NCBI RefSeq assembly: GCF_022376445.1 | Contig: NW_025954967.1 | Location: forward strand, 124,001-188,000 | From: Fomitopsis serialis | Lineage: Eukaryota > Basidiomycota > Agaricomycetes > Polyporales > Fomitopsidaceae | Length of the DNA: 64,000 bases | Direction of reading: 5' to 3' | Shown here: positions 44,618 through 57,616 of the stretch, piece by piece | Layout: the number at the start of each line of letters is the position of its first letter | Numbering within the stretch: the stretch's first letter is position 1 | Made by a program: the position numbers and the translations under genes | Notes under the pieces: generated by a model | What the model was told of the DNA's origin: nothing | What the model saw: only the letters and a program-made list of their open reading frames with translations | The model's database searches: none

Positions 44618-45586
44618 ATGACAGCTTTACAGGCTCAGAAGAAAGCATTGCGCAAGACCATGGCGACGCGATTGCGTTCGCTTTCTGTATCCGATGTCCA
44701 GCAACAATGTAACGCCGTCCTGCCTTGCTTCTGAATTCATAGTAGTCGAACTGAACGGGATTGTATCTAAAGCAGGGATGATAACTGACCGCGTGCTGGC
44801 TTCGCCGTACTTCGCCCGAAGCCAGTGCGTGAGCTGTTATCTTAGCATGCCATCCGGGGAGGTCGATACATCCTCCCTCATATCTGCAATCTTGCGAAGT
44901 GGTGTGACGTCCCGAACTCCCTCACGACCCTATTGAATTGATCATTACCGAGCACAGGGAAGACACTTTTCGTTCCTAAAATTGACACTACCTGCGATGG
45001 CACGATGGACTTCCTGCAGGTGTACGGCGAAGATGACCTCCGCGCCTTCCCGCCTGGTACCTGGGGGATTAAGGAACCCGCCTACGAATGGAAGGGCGCA
45101 CGGCGTCGCAGCGGTCCGTATGCCCGCCTTCCGTCATGTCCGGGATTGACGTATAACGCAAATCATCACTCACCGCAGCCACGGATGACGGCACGGACCT
45201 CGATCTGATTTTCTTGCCAGGTACTCACCGGGGTGTCATCCTCTGCATCCCTGTGCAACGATGCTAACACATGTGCCGACACGCAGGTGTCGCGTTCGAT
45301 CGATCCATGTCGCGACTGGGGCATGGCAAAGGGTACTACGATCGCTTCATATCATCCTATGCAGCTTCCAAATCCGCAAAGGGCCAGCGGAAACCGCTGC
45401 TAGGTGCGCTTCATCCGTCTTGCCAGGTGGGAGATGCTCACCATTCATCAATCAGTGGCGCTGTCCTTACGAGAGCAAATCCTTGAAGCAGGACAGGTGC
45501 CGGTAGCACCGCATGACTGGAAGATGGACGTAATAGCAGGCCCGGACGGGCTCCTGGGTGAAGCCGCTGCCGATAGTTCACAATGA
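44618..45586 (+). CDS. FAU1: 5-formyltetrahydrofolate cyclo-ligase (MTHFS)
   Basis: Six exons: 44618-44708, 44776-44901, 44958-45113, 45179-45220, 45287-45403 and 45456-45586 (663 nt, 220 aa), all phase 1 joins. The enzyme uses ATP to convert 5-formyl-THF to 5,10-methenyl-THF, rescuing stored folate. Signatures: LQAQKKALRKTMATRL at the N-terminus, FARSQCVSCYLSMPSGEVDT, KTLFVPKI, WGIKEP, DLDLIFLPGVAFDRS and SRLGHGKGYYDRF (the nucleotide-binding loop), ending with QVPVAPHDWKMD. Length is normal for the family. The acceptor of intron 1 can shift by one codon without changing phase. Confidence 0.92.
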
Positions 45587-45914
45587 AATGAACTCCAGTG
45601 ACTTCTGAATACCTGTCAGGGAAACGTGGGTGTCCGAAAATCGTCCGCTTGATACATGTCAGTGAACCCGCTGCTGTACTGTGACTGTGGAGAATGCCAC
45701 CCGCAGTCCGTGCGCTGTGCGTGCGTTGTACGTGCTGGTGGGCCACACATCCATTACAAGAGCACCCTCTTCAAGGCTTAGGCTCAAACTACCAATACAA
45801 CACGCCCGGTCACCGCGCCAACTGGTAAGTTTCTTCGATGGGCGGCTGGCTACCATGCGCCAGCAAGGGTGACAACAGTAGGCGGAAGACACTATCCAGC
45901 CTCGTCAGTTGATC
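45587..45914. other. Convergent intergenic region
   Basis: 328 bp between the 3' ends of the folate gene (+) and the RAD51-like gene (-). No feature was recognised. Confidence 0.4.
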
Positions 45915-47162
45915 TCATCGATGAACAGAGCGGCCGGCCAAGACCCACCCAGCCGTCCTCGACCGTGGTATAATACACACTCTGTGTGTTCTCGCTGAGG
46001 GTAGGTAGGTAGGTCCTGAGACATATGTGACACCGGCATGAGCCTAACGTATGTGTTTCGGAGACGTCAAGAGGCGAACCTAGAGCCGGTGCCATGATCG
46101 CCCTCGAGCCCGTCTCGAAGTCCGCTGCGGAGCCGTCGGGCTTCAGCAATTTAGTTGCAAGCTGGCTCGTGATAACGACCTGAAGTACGTATTTTAGCGG
46201 TCGGTGAGACCGGACAGCCTCCGTGAGATTACGCACGGTCAGCTTCGTGGACGCAGAAGCGCGGGCGAGCGTCTGCTTCACCCTATCTAGGAGGGCGTTG
46301 CGCGTCGAATTTGACAAACCTGCCGCAGACTGAAAGGGATACGACAGAGAGTTCAGCACCAGCAAGGCGGTCTAGAAGCATGCGGACAAAGTTAAATATG
46401 ACCGAATCAGAGCCCGAAGACGTGATGTGTGATTTCTTACTTCCGGATGGTCTTGTAGATATGAGGGCAGGTTTCGAAAAAACATCATGAGGTCTGGAAG
46501 GGTGTGTATTCGGAGATGATACACTCGTCCCTGATGATCTTGAAGGCTTGATGACGATGCTGCAAAAGGTGCGGGTGGTTTGTTCCTACTAGGTCCGTTT
46601 TAATGACATACTCACTACGTAGTAACCGAACGAGGGTGGCGGGACTTGTCATGTTTTGCATGTCTGCACTCGTCACTATGGCGTACAGCATCACACCTGG
46701 ACAGCTCTTACCTACAAAGAGCACGTGCTGAGACGTGTCGATGAAACTGCTGACGATGTTTGCGGCCACTGTCTCCTTCATGGAACCCGGCGGACCGGAC
46801 AGCTCCAAAATGAAGCCTTGCTTCAAGCCCCCCTCAAGCAGCGCATCGAGCTGAGAGAATTGGGTGGAATACAATTTGTGATTCCCCACCATAAGCGCGG
46901 CCGATTGTGTCAATGGCGCTGTCCTCGGCACCTGTGTGGCCGAAAAGATGGCTTGGGAGGATTCCAGAGGTATATTGAGGTCTGTTTTGGCGCGTGATGT
47001 TAGTGACTTCGCTTCCATGACCATGTCAAATGTATCCATTCCTCTCCTTAGAGCCTCGGGTGTTGCACCAGATAAATCCGCTACTGTTTCGTACCCAGCG
47101 TTTCCTAAAGCAGAGAGGACATGACCAGGCAGCGGTAGAGTAGACAGCGGTCGTTTAGACAT
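45915..47162 (-). CDS. RAD51-family recombination protein (RAD51C-like)
   Basis: Six exons: 47162-46712, 46663-46616, 46559-46441, 46371-46237, 46179-46080 and 46015-45915 (954 nt, 317 aa). The N-terminus (LPGHVLSALGNAGYETVADL) resembles the helix-hairpin-helix region of RAD51C. The core has FSQLDALLEGGLKQGFILEL, a Walker A-like SGPPGSMKETVA, VLFVDMQN, YHLRIHTLPDLMMF, a Walker B position LLVLNSLSYPF, VVITSQLATKL, and ends TYLPSARTHRV then IIPRSRT. RAD51 paralogues assist RAD51 filament formation in homologous recombination. Walker A lacks the usual GKT/S ending and Walker B has Asn instead of Asp, so ATP hydrolysis may be reduced (inference). Intron 4 is 57 nt, in frame. It shares a 338-bp divergent promoter with the RRM gene. 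Confidence 0.8.
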
Positions 47163-47500
47163 AATCGTAATTACTGTCGATGAATCAATTCTTTAATTGC
47201 GCAGCTGTGCGGTAGTAGCGGGTGAACCGCGTCTGAGGCGACGCGAGGTGTGGCTAGGTGAAGACGGTGTCAAGTGAAGGACGCGTCGTAACTTAGGTGA
47301 AGACGCGTCAGTGGCGTGGGAAGGTCACGGAGTATGAAATGGACCTCGACCGTCGCGGAGTCTGCCGGACTTTCTTGAACTCTCCTGCTCCGTTTCTTGC
47401 TCGAGTCGAACGCTCCCATAGACATTATCATACACTACCCTCGTACCTTTCTTGCTATAAACCAAGATAAAAGCGATCCCCCACCCCGCTCCCTCTAGAT
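47163..47500. promoter_or_regulatory. Bidirectional promoter region, RAD51-like / RRM gene
   Basis: Start codons at 47162 (-) and 47501 (+) diverge. GAAGACG/GTGAAGAC repeats occur near 47270-47310. The role is inferred from arrangement. Confidence 0.45.
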
Positions 47501-49321
47501 ATGACAGCCGTCCCGAACCCCGTCTTCAAATTTAACCGTGAGATGCATACAATCAGGGTGGAAAACATCGCAGAATCGGGTAGGCGATCCATGTATCGTT
47601 GGGGGTGATTCGTATGTGCTCATAATTGGGCATATGTAGCCAGCGTGCAAGACATCGTCGACTTGTTCACTACTCTGATTGGTAACCTTCCATTTGACGT
47701 CTCCACTCTTGACCACATGCTCACGGTGCGCGTTCAGGCGAGGTGCGCAAGTGCGAGGAACTCAAGGACGGCAGCCGCCGGGTCCTCGGGCTAACGTTCT
47801 TGACTCATGACGCCACCAAGTAGGTCCTTCTCATACGTAAATATGATTCAAGTGCCTGAGAGAACTGACCTGTCACCTTGAAGGAAAGCCTTGTGCATGT
47901 CGGGCTATACGGTTGCCGGTGTCCCGTTGTACGTGGCATGCGAGCGCTGTCGTCGATGCATCTCACGTATTCATCATCAGGACTGTCACTGCCGTGTCTC
48001 ACAGTGAAGCGAAGAACAATGCCAAACAAGGCAAGCAATCGGATGCCCGCCGCAACCTTTACGTGCTAGGACTACCCTTTGAACTCACCAAGTAAGTCGC
48101 CACGATCTGTGACTTTGGACGATACATGACGGGCGTTCTACACTAAGATCTGAGTTCGTTGAGATATTTTCTCGCTACGGAACGGTGTCTCATGCCGTCA
48201 TACTCGCTACTGTGGACAACGCTTCCCGTCGCCGTGGTTTCGTCGTAATGAGTACCTTTAGCGAGGCTAGAGCCGCTATGGATGGGTTGAGTCGCAAGGA
48301 GATCAAGTGAGTATCTTTCTGTAGGGTTGCTTCTGCTGACAATGATGTACATTTGAAGGGGGCACACCATTGACGTCTCTTGGGCGGTCGTCCAACGCTC
48401 TCAAGGTCCGTCGTGTCGTTCATAAGCGTGAGACGTTGCATTGACCAGGTACCTCCCCAAAGGCTTCCTGGATGGCGGGGACCGTACAACTGCGCTGGGC
48501 CAGTCGCCGCCGTCTACGCCGTCTCCCTACGAGTTCCGGGTCCCTGAATCTAGCCCCACCTCAGCTCAATGTTCCCTGCGCTCGACACCTGTGCCCGAAC
48601 AAGGTCCTATGAATATGCTGTCTGTCCAGCCAGCGTCTCTCCTGGTCTCCAATCTTCCTGCGGTGCTCTTCTCTGAGATGGCTGACTTGTACCCCCTCTT
48701 TTGTCCGTTTGGGGAGATCAAGAATCTGGAGATCCTGGACTCTAGTGTCGCTGCTCTGGATCGGGGCGACATCTCTGTTCGCGTCGAATACGAGACTCTT
48801 GCGCAGGCCGAGGACGCTTACAGCGCTCTGCAAGGTCAAATGTACTCAAGCAAGCCTGTCAAGGTCGAGTTCACGCACAAGCCCACTGTCGATTTCCCTC
48901 TCTTTGCTGGCAAAGATCTCAAGGCTAGACTGAACCCTAATGCTGCGCCGTTCGTTGCTCCTGCTGGTATGCCGCACGACACCCTCTTTGCCCCCGTAGC
49001 CTCGCTCTGCGCTAGGCCTGACCAAGACCGTATTGCTACTGCGCTCCCCAACGGACTGCTTGCTGTCAACCCTTACGCTCTCTCTCAATACGCGACGCCT
49101 CCCTCTTTGTATACGCAGCTGTACGTTCCCGTCGCCGGGACTGTTAGGCCAAGCTCTGCTCCTTCGTATGTTTCTTCCTCTTGAATGCGTGATGCCATCT
49201 CACCATCACCTCCAGCTGGTCGGAGCCGACCCCTGATCGTCGTCCCGGGCACTGGGCTTTCGCTCAACTGGACCGTCTGTCCAATATGTCCACTCCTTCG
49301 CTTGGACAGACCTTCACCTAG
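47501..49321 (+). CDS. RNA-binding protein with three RRM domains
   Basis: Nine exons: 47501-47579, 47640-47681, 47738-47819, 47884-47928, 48005-48091, 48148-48306, 48359-48405, 48463-49165 and 49216-49321 (1,350 nt, 449 aa), each phase-consistent. RRM1 starts HTIRVENIAES and includes RRVLGLTFLTH as its RNP1-like strand. RRM2 starts NLYVLGLPFELTK with RRRGFVVMSTF as RNP1. RRM3 has LLVSNLPAVLF and DISVRVEYET. RNP1 motifs are degenerate in 1 and 3, so RRM2 is the best RNA-binding candidate. A Pro/Ala/Tyr-rich region and a short last exon (WSEPTPDRRPGHWAFAQLD) follow. Stopping at TGA 49182 instead would require ignoring a strong GTATGT donor at 49166. The role in splicing, stability or translation cannot be told. 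Confidence 0.85.
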
Positions 49322-50043
49322 AACGTCGATGCTGCGCTACTTCTGACAGTCCCCTTTCTGCTCTACTGTCCGGAACCTCAAAAATACCACACCGTTTAAT
49401 CTGGAGCTCCCCTCTTTCGTTCGCCTGGCTACCTTACTTCCTTACTTCCTCCTTTCCGTAATGACTTCTCTGCTTCGTGCCTACCTGTGGATACTTGCGG
49501 TTTCAAAGGTTTTCTGGGTGTTGTCGCCGGGGCTGCGATGTGCTTCTTCAGATGCTTCGCGTCCGTGTTCGGTCTCTCCTTTGGGCCTCCCCTTCACTTG
49601 TTACTTTCGTTCATTCATGCAGACTTTCTGGACTTTGTAATGGCTCGTTATGGAAACCAATTGTTGAGGCGCAATGAAACTGTATCCCGACTGTACCTTG
49701 TGGCCAGATTGTGGGCACACTTGCCCAATTGAGGAACACCGAAGACCGAGGCGCTGTACGGGGATGATGTACCGCCCGCTAAGCGCCCGCGACGCGATGA
49801 TACTGAATTGTAACAGCAACTCGTATAGACTCATGCTACATATCGCCGACCCTTTCTCCGTAATGCATAGTCGACAGTGAGCGACAACGACAGCTAATTC
49901 TATCAGAATACGGCAGTGCAGCCATCTCAAAACTCGTTGGTGACGAGGTCTGGTCGTGAAGCCCATAGAGTCGCGGTGCGTGTACCATTACCGGAGTTCT
50001 ACCGTTTGTTGACAAGCCTTTCTAACTAGGCCGATACTACGCC
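49322..50043. other. Intergenic, RRM gene 3' side / UNC80-like promoter
   Basis: About 720 bp. An open segment near 49.48-49.73 kb has no domain and probably lies in the 3' UTR of the RRM gene. Confidence 0.4.
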
Positions 50044-53000
50044 ATGCCATCTAACAGAGACGGGTCGAAGAGAGCAGGAATCTCACGTCCCTTACCTCGA
50101 CGCCTGTTTTCGATCGACTCACTGCGTAAAGACAAGTCTGGTACCGACACCGATGGCGCGTCCATCGCCAGAGACGGCCCAGAGCACACGCATAGTCATG
50201 CCGCGTCGGACACTTCCTCCATCCGACCTTCGAGACTCAGGGAAAAGACGGGCGAGGGGCGGCCGGACGCGATACCGGAGCAGGTCGAAAGCCCAAGTAA
50301 CTGGACTGAGAAGGTACTCGTCAGTTCTCCTGAGGCCGTGCACACCGCGCCTACGTCGAATGCTGGACCGGCTCTGAGAGCAAGGGGGAGGATCGTTGCA
50401 CCGAGGCCAATGCCGCTGAACCTCAGTGCTGAGGGAGCGGCGGCAGGTGAAGATACTCCAGTTCCTTCACCGTCGAAACGGCGTTGGGATACTCTACGAC
50501 AACACGTTATTCTATCCTCAACTAGCTCGGTATTCTCCCCGACTCCCCGCCCGCCCACTCCTGGCTCAGCTGGGTCAAGTACACCTCCACCCTCCCGACC
50601 CTCGACGCCAAAGTCATATCGCTTCGGTGGGCAGAAGAAGATTTTCCGCCAGGTCGTTGACCAGGCGCGCGAGGCAGCCGTCGAAGAAAACAGGAAACTA
50701 TCTGCAGACATCCTCCAGGCGTGCTGGATCGCACGGTTTGGCCAAAGTTGGATGCGCCCGAAGACCGAACGCGAAATGTCACAGCATACACTCAGCTCCA
50801 GCCTGCATCTACCATTCAAGGCGTCCGCGACGTCTCTTGTGACGAGTCCCAGTGTGTCTTCGTTATATTCCTCGGCCAGCGCACAGCAGTCCGAAGTCGT
50901 TGTCGCGGATATCCGAGATATACCGTCTGTGCATCCCCTTTCCAGGACCCTCACGTACATGGTCCCTACTAGCCGCCCACCCGTTCTCCCTCACGAAGTG
51001 CATGTCCTATCGGCATTACTGGTTCCCTTTCTAGGACCCTTCACTGGTGAGCGCCTTGCCGTCGAGCAGCAGACAGCTGTCGAGACATTCGAATACATTC
51101 TTAGGACATGGAGAGCTCCGTCCAACGAGGTGGGTCTCAGTCATATGCCTGGGGAACGATGAATGAAGTGTGTTCTTGACAGGAAGAATTGGGGCGCTGT
51201 CTCTGGTGCTGTAACGCTGCTTCAGTGCCCTCAGCTTCGCGAGTGCGCATTCTAGGCGCATTGTCTTCTCTCCTCTTCTCTCGGGACAAAACGTTCACGG
51301 CGGAGACGCCTATGATTCTCGGACACTGTATCAGGGTCTCTTCTCGCTTCTGCTCTGCCTTGCGTCCTCAGCAGACTCCAGCGCCGCGGCAGACTCTCTG
51401 AGGGCATACATCACTGCCGTACGGGACGGCCAGTGCGGTACTCCCTCTCCGCAGGCCCTCGAGAGGGAGTACGGCGTGCGGTGGACGAAGAACGATAGCG
51501 ATACGCGTGTTCGACGTGCTATCGCCACAGAGAGCGTTATCGGATGCATCGAGACTGGATCCGAGAATAGCCGCAAGTGGATGTTGCACAATTTGCTAGA
51601 GGTGAGGCTTCGCCATTCTACAGGAAATGCACACTCAACGCTGCATGCAGGAGTTCTGGCCCTTGCCTGAGGGCCCTCTATCACGACTCCGTTGGACTCG
51701 TGCATCCAGTCCCACAAGCTCCAGATATTCGTCAACGCGGCGACAGCGTTGCTGTTCTCTTCGGCTGCGGTGGAGGCCGGAGCTCAAGTAGCTGATGTGG
51801 CGGTCATAAGTCGCGTCTTCCATACGCGTGTATTGCCGGAGATTCAGTCCATACGGAACAAGGACGCTGGCCAGACGCGACGCACCGTGATTAAGTTTGC
51901 GTTAGAGCTGGCATGCACTCCCAGCAACCCCGATAGAGACCCAATTTTTGCTCAAATCGCTGCCTGGCTGAGGGACTCGCAAGATTGGAAAAGCAGCGTA
52001 GAGGAGACGGTCAATGAACTGGTAGCTCTTTCATACAATTATTGTCCCAGGTACTGACTAGCGAGTAGATCACCACGCGGAATGGCCAAACGTTCTCCGT
52101 CTATTGCCTGAAGTCGTGAACACCCTACTGAGGAATCACGAAGCTCATTGGTCACCCTGATTTACCTTTGCTACAAGATGTGAGGATCGTGATACGTTCA
52201 TCTGGCATGATGCGGGGACTCATCGAGGGACACATTTTGACAGCGGCTCATAGACAGTGGCCCAGAGCATCCTTGCAAGCCCCTCACCATTTTCTCGACG
52301 TCGTCTCCCACGCGTACCCCAAGCTACTGTTCAAGCCGATTTTTACTTGCGCAGCATCAGCGAAAGACCTGACGATCGGGACGCAGCTATGTGTTCTGAC
52401 CTGCCTGACACGCTACCTAGCAGATTTCTGGTTTCACGATGCCGACATGGTCTCCGTCGCTCTCATGAGCGACCCGCGGGCACGAAGTCACCGCCGGGAC
52501 AAGGTGCAAAGTGGGGTAGAGCCCGTACCGGCCAGTCGGTCCTGTTGGTCGAACTGATTTCTGCGTTGCGGGCGGCTCGCCAAGCCCAGGACTTAAGAAC
52601 AGTGAGTAATCTTCTATACCTCATGGGCATTCGTTGACGAGCGTTTGCAGATTTCTACGGCGACGCGGTTCGTAATCGCTCTGGAGGCGCGGCTCGGAGC
52701 CTTGATACATGCGAAGGTGAGCTGAACAAACGTATGTCCTACAAGATGATGGTCGCTGAACCTCTCCTGCTAGGAACAAATTTCAAAATTCCCATTTCGC
52801 AGAGGATATTGTTTTGTACTTTGTTTCGAGAGATAAGGCTCATCACTCGGTCGCTGAAGCCGTACGTCGCTCTTGCTATGTGCCAGCACGCTCCCAGACT
52901 CACGGTATCACCCGTAGTGCTGCCTGGCTATCGTCTGTCATTTCTTGGGCCTCCTACGAACCAGACGAACCAGATCAAGAGGACGTGTACCAAGAAGAGG

Positions 53001-56000
53001 AGGTCAGCATCAGTTTTGACAAGCTGAGGGCTCTATATGCGCACGCGAATGAAGCTTTGCGTGGCGGTAGCAAGGTGCGTTCCCTCTCTGAGACAATATA
53101 CCTGCGCTCATTGACGATAAAGCGAAGGACCACGGCATTCGTGTCCCCAAGCCTCGGAATTCAGCGGTCTGCCTCCTCCACCGATATGCCTTCCTCCGAT
53201 ATTCTTTCTGGCCGGCTAGAATTATTGGGGTCTTTGCATGGGTCATCCCTGAAAACCATGTTTTCGCTGCTGGTTCTGGTGTCTGGGTTGCTATCTCAAG
53301 AACACTACGCGCACCTGGTCCGACGCTTTGGAGATGTCTTGGCGACTCTAGTGTAGAAGCGGGCTCCTCGGTATGTCTCGACGACTCACTTCATGGCGGT
53401 ACATTACTCACCATGCTCAAGACAACGTTCCTTGCTATGCAATGTGCAGAGAAGGCCCCAGATCAAATTGTTCGAGTAATCGAGCATGATTTGTCGCAGT
53501 ACGTCTTCCGCTTTGAGTGTGGTTCTGTTCTTACGAGTTTTACAGTCAAGACCCGGAAGTCCGTCTATCTGCGATCAAGAAAGTGGAGGTGATTGCAAGC
53601 TGGCGCTCCCACCTGCTAGCCTTGGATGTCATCCTCGACCGTACGTACCGACGCCCATTCAAGGTGACACGGCCGCCGGTCCCATTCGTACCGACCGACA
53701 TGGGTTCTAGTTTATTTGTTCTGGATGAAGACGTTTACGAATTCAAGGACAACCACGGACATGTCCTTCCTCTCGAACTTCGTAGGCGACTGGCTGAGAT
53801 CGGTTGGGACGAGGAGGACCGCACGATAGATCCTAAGACCCAATGGATCAAAACACCTATGTCGCTGCTACCAAGTCTGCACCTGGAGTCCCTCGACGCA
53901 CCATTGGATGATATGGCTTCAATTGGTCGATCCTCTAGTCCTGGTCCTAGCCCTGATCCATCTCCAACCGCCTCACCATCGAAAGAGGGACCGCGCTTGA
54001 GACGGCAGTCCAGTGACAGTGGTACCCGGGGGTCCAAGCGGCGACCCATCTTCGTCCTGCCTTGGTATCTCTACTTCCGCGACTGGCTGCTATGGACAAC
54101 GACGAAGACTTCCAGGTTGCTACCACGGCTAGGAATTTCATCCTTGACCTCATGCGAGACGACCCTTCATTGCTTTCCCGTTCTGTATACCACTCAATTT
54201 CCGGAGAAGAGAGCAGCCTCATCTCCGCCACTTCGTCGTTATGGCCTTCTTACATGCTCAACACTCACTTCCGCCGGCTATGGCCCACCACCTGCTGAAT
54301 CACCTGGCTGGTTTCCTGAAGTCGTCCGCCAACCAGCAGGCTCGCGCCCATCCTCTCCAAGGCTATGCATATGCGTACCAGCCATAGCCAGACTCGCAAC
54401 ACAGGTCAGCAAGATGTCGGTGCGCGAGCTGCGGCGAGCAAAGGCCGACACGTTTCTGCTGCCATCAGGTGCACTTTGGTTTGCCCCATCTGCTCCCGCC
54501 GGACCCATGTTCCCGCGGGGGCCTGATGCCAATCAAGACCCATTCGAATCTTTGCCAAAACCTCTCGTTTGGATTACGCTTATCAGAACGGCACAGAACA
54601 TGCTGTTCTTGCGCATGCTGGAGCGAGATCCGCAGGCATTGAAGCATATCAGGAAGAACCTGGTGAGACTTGAATTGCCTTCACTTGATGGTGACGGCCT
54701 TCCCGGATCTCTTGCCTTCGCTTCTTTTTTACCTCACAAGAGCCGCACACGGAAACCCGTTAACGCAATCCTCACTGCATTGTCCCTGACGCTGGCTCGG
54801 AGCTACCTACTCCTAGTCGCCCAAATATTCTGGTCCATGACACGGCATTTGAATGACCGGCAGGAGCTAGCTATCCTCGTTGACGGCCTGAATCGCGTGC
54901 TTCTTACGCATGGAGATGACATTGGGATCGTAGGGCATGCTCTGCTAGGTAAGCCGATATCCAATAGTGGCGATAGCATTAGTTGACTTCGGGGTTAAGC
55001 TTTCATGTTGGCGAGCACGCGCTTCAAACGCATGTTCATCTCCGGCGGTGCGTACGCGCTTTTCATGCCTGCAATTATCAAGACGTATTGCGAGGCCGAG
55101 TACCATCCGGGCATACGCGCTGCAATCGAGTATGCTGTCAACCGCTTCTACGCGTTGCACCAAGAATCCTTCGTCTTCCAGAGCTTCGACGTCGTGTCAC
55201 GCATGTTCATGTCCCCCGATATGGACCAGCCATGGCTAGCCAAACAGGTCTTCGCTCTGTTTTCTACGCTCAAGAACGGGACTGCACCTCTGGCTCCTGA
55301 CGTCGCAGGCATCTACGATCTTACAAAGTTGCAGGAGCAGGAGAACCGGATGGTCGCCGTCGCCGAAGAGGTACCTCAGACATTCCTTGCTTCGCTCCGC
55401 AAAGGTGGTTCTGGGAAGCGACAGGTCACTCTAGTCCTTCCCGAAGACTACGAGTGGAAGAGACTGGGACTCGACAACCTCGTACGCCTGTTCCTGACGG
55501 TGATTGCCCACAACCCTGCTATCCAACGCGCGGAGCGCTTCATGCGCTCTCTGCGACTACTGGCTCCTTATCTCTACAACGCATCGACTTCGTCTCGGAC
55601 GGTCCTGCGTGACGGTATTGACGCGCTTGGGGCCATCCTTGTCAGCCGGAACGCGGCGAAGGCGAAGATGCCCGACACCATGCAACCGCGTGCGACCGAT
55701 GACTTCACCTATGAGGTACTCGTAGAAGGGAACTCCAACGAAGCGCAGCCTGCGTTATCTCCTGCAGACATCATCGCAATGCGTCTTGACTATCTGTCGC
55801 TCGTGGTAGCCTTCGCTCAGGCCGGTGGAGAACTGGGACCTGCTGCTCCTGGCCGCGTCGTGGAGCTGACGAAGATGGTTTTGAAGGATTCAATCATCAG
55901 TGCTGACCGCATCGCCGCATTCTTGACGGACTACATGAAGGCAGTCCTGCTCCGGGACCCGACGCCGAGTCTGAAAGAAGCACTCGCGCTGCTCAATGAC

Positions 56001-57616
56001 TTCGTTCCACTCGTCAGCGCATACAGTACCTCGGTCAACTTCTCCGGAGTGTTCGATGTACTAGCGTCTCTGTGCGGCAACTCCGTTTTCGCCAACCAGC
56101 CACGGTTCGCCCAGGTAGTCGTGGCGGGATATTGCAGGGCTGGGTTAGAGGCTTGCGAAGCCGCTGCATCGGAGAGCTGGCTCCTGTCTCTGCCGTCTCG
56201 CATGAGCGTGATCCGGCTCATGAATGCGGCTGTGACTCTGGTCGGTGCGGACGTCCTGGAGGAGCTGGCAAAGCACTCGCCTTCGTACGACTTCCTCACC
56301 GGCGTGGTGCTTCCTCTGACTCTGTCCTCAAGAACGCGAGCGAACTCAGCGCAGGGAACCAATGGACAGAGTCGTGGCACAGAGAGGCTCACTCGAGAGC
56401 ATGGGCCCGACTGCTCACGTATATCCTTTCAGCATGCCAGAACCCGCACGTCCCACGAGAGCAGGCCGAAGATCGGCGCAAATCTTCGGATAGCCGGCTC
56501 TCAGAAGCGAGCCCGAAGCCAGCGATGTCGTTCACGATCGCTCTGCAGATCCTCAAGATCATCGTCGTCCGTGCGGAGGACGACTTGTCTTCGCTGATGC
56601 CCACGTGTGGTCACATGTAGGTACGACGCTCCGGTCGCTCCTCTGCGACGGGATGCGGCGTTTGCTACAACGCCGCGAGACTACTCGGAGCCGCCTTCGC
56701 CTTTGCTTCACCCAAGAATGGGAGCCCGACGTGGACAATCCTTTCCTGCCAAGCATAGCCTCGAGGTCTTGGTCTGGATCTCAGCCTCGCTTGATCGACT
56801 ACCTGTGTGGTCGTTCATCCAGTGGCTCTGCTTGCGAAAGAGCCCGCTCGTGGCGCAGATGCGCGGGTTGTGCAGGAGAAAGTCGCGCTCGTCGATCAGG
56901 AAACCGCCCGCAACGAGGATGCCAACCCCAACCTCAGCACGTCGTTGGGGCGAGCCCGATGTCGGTCCGCCGGTTCTCCGTCTTCACGAAACCGCGACGG
57001 AGTATGGTGAACGAGAGCGCGGTATCTTCGGCAGCTTCGACCCCACGGCACTCTACCTTCCTCAACACCTCCCTGTCGCTTCCGACGTTTGACGAATCAT
57101 ACCTGCGCGCGTCGACCCCGCGGAAGGACGAAGGTTCGCGGCTGGCAGGCTACGCGCGTGATGTGAGCCCGATCTCTCCATCCGGGCGCACCGGAAGAGA
57201 TTCGGGGCCCAGGATCGTTCACCTTGGCCCGGTCACTCCGCTGTCGGTCTATGGCGGGCTCCATGCGAGGAGAGCCGCGTCGCCTAGCGGTGCGTCGCGC
57301 GGGAAGGCGGGGACTGCTCTCGACGCTGCGAAGGAGCGCACTGTGACGAGCGTCGTGCTGGTGCGCGCGACGTATCGCCGGATACGGTTGGCCCAGACTG
57401 TGCTCGGCTACTCCACGGTTCTGCCGCTTGGCGAGGGCGAAGAGGAAGACATCAATGAGATGCAGGTGCGGGCGTGGACGAGGAAGGAGGCCTCGAGGCA
57501 GTCTGCAGGAGGTGAAAGACCTGATGGAGGAGTTCCGTGAGGACTACGCGGGCGCAGGCGATGACAGCCTTGTTATGGTTGACGCGGAGGAACCGACCTC
57601 TCCGTCAAAATGGTAG
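50044..57616 (+). CDS. Very large UNC80-like protein, many frame breaks
   Basis: One gene appears to span 7.6 kb. It begins MPSNRDGSKRAGISRPLPRR (ATG 50044) and ends EEPTSPSKW (stop 57614-57616). After a Ser/Pro-rich N-terminus come long helical-repeat stretches: KIFRQVVDQAREAAVEENRK, HVLSALLVPFLGPFTGERL, WMLHNLLE, ALFMPAIIKTYCEAEYHPG, IRAAIEYAVNRFYALHQES, LDNLVRLFLTVIAHNP and SFIQWLCL. The layout matches my memory of fungal UNC80 C-terminal-domain proteins, related to the animal NALCN-complex subunit and possibly linked to the Cch1 calcium channel. From 51.3 kb on, the frame shifts at least ten times, mostly as a missing base in CCC, GGG or TTT runs (for example 51674, 52155, 52473, 55001, 56650, 56956), while protein similarity continues across them. 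Either consensus errors or a recent pseudogene; exon borders are not listed for this reason. Confidence 0.55.

Noticed and set aside
45985..46015. GTAGGTAGGTAGGT as a non-coding microsatellite
   Set aside because: On the minus strand it is coding (TYLPSARTHRV of the RAD51-like protein) and frame-consistent.
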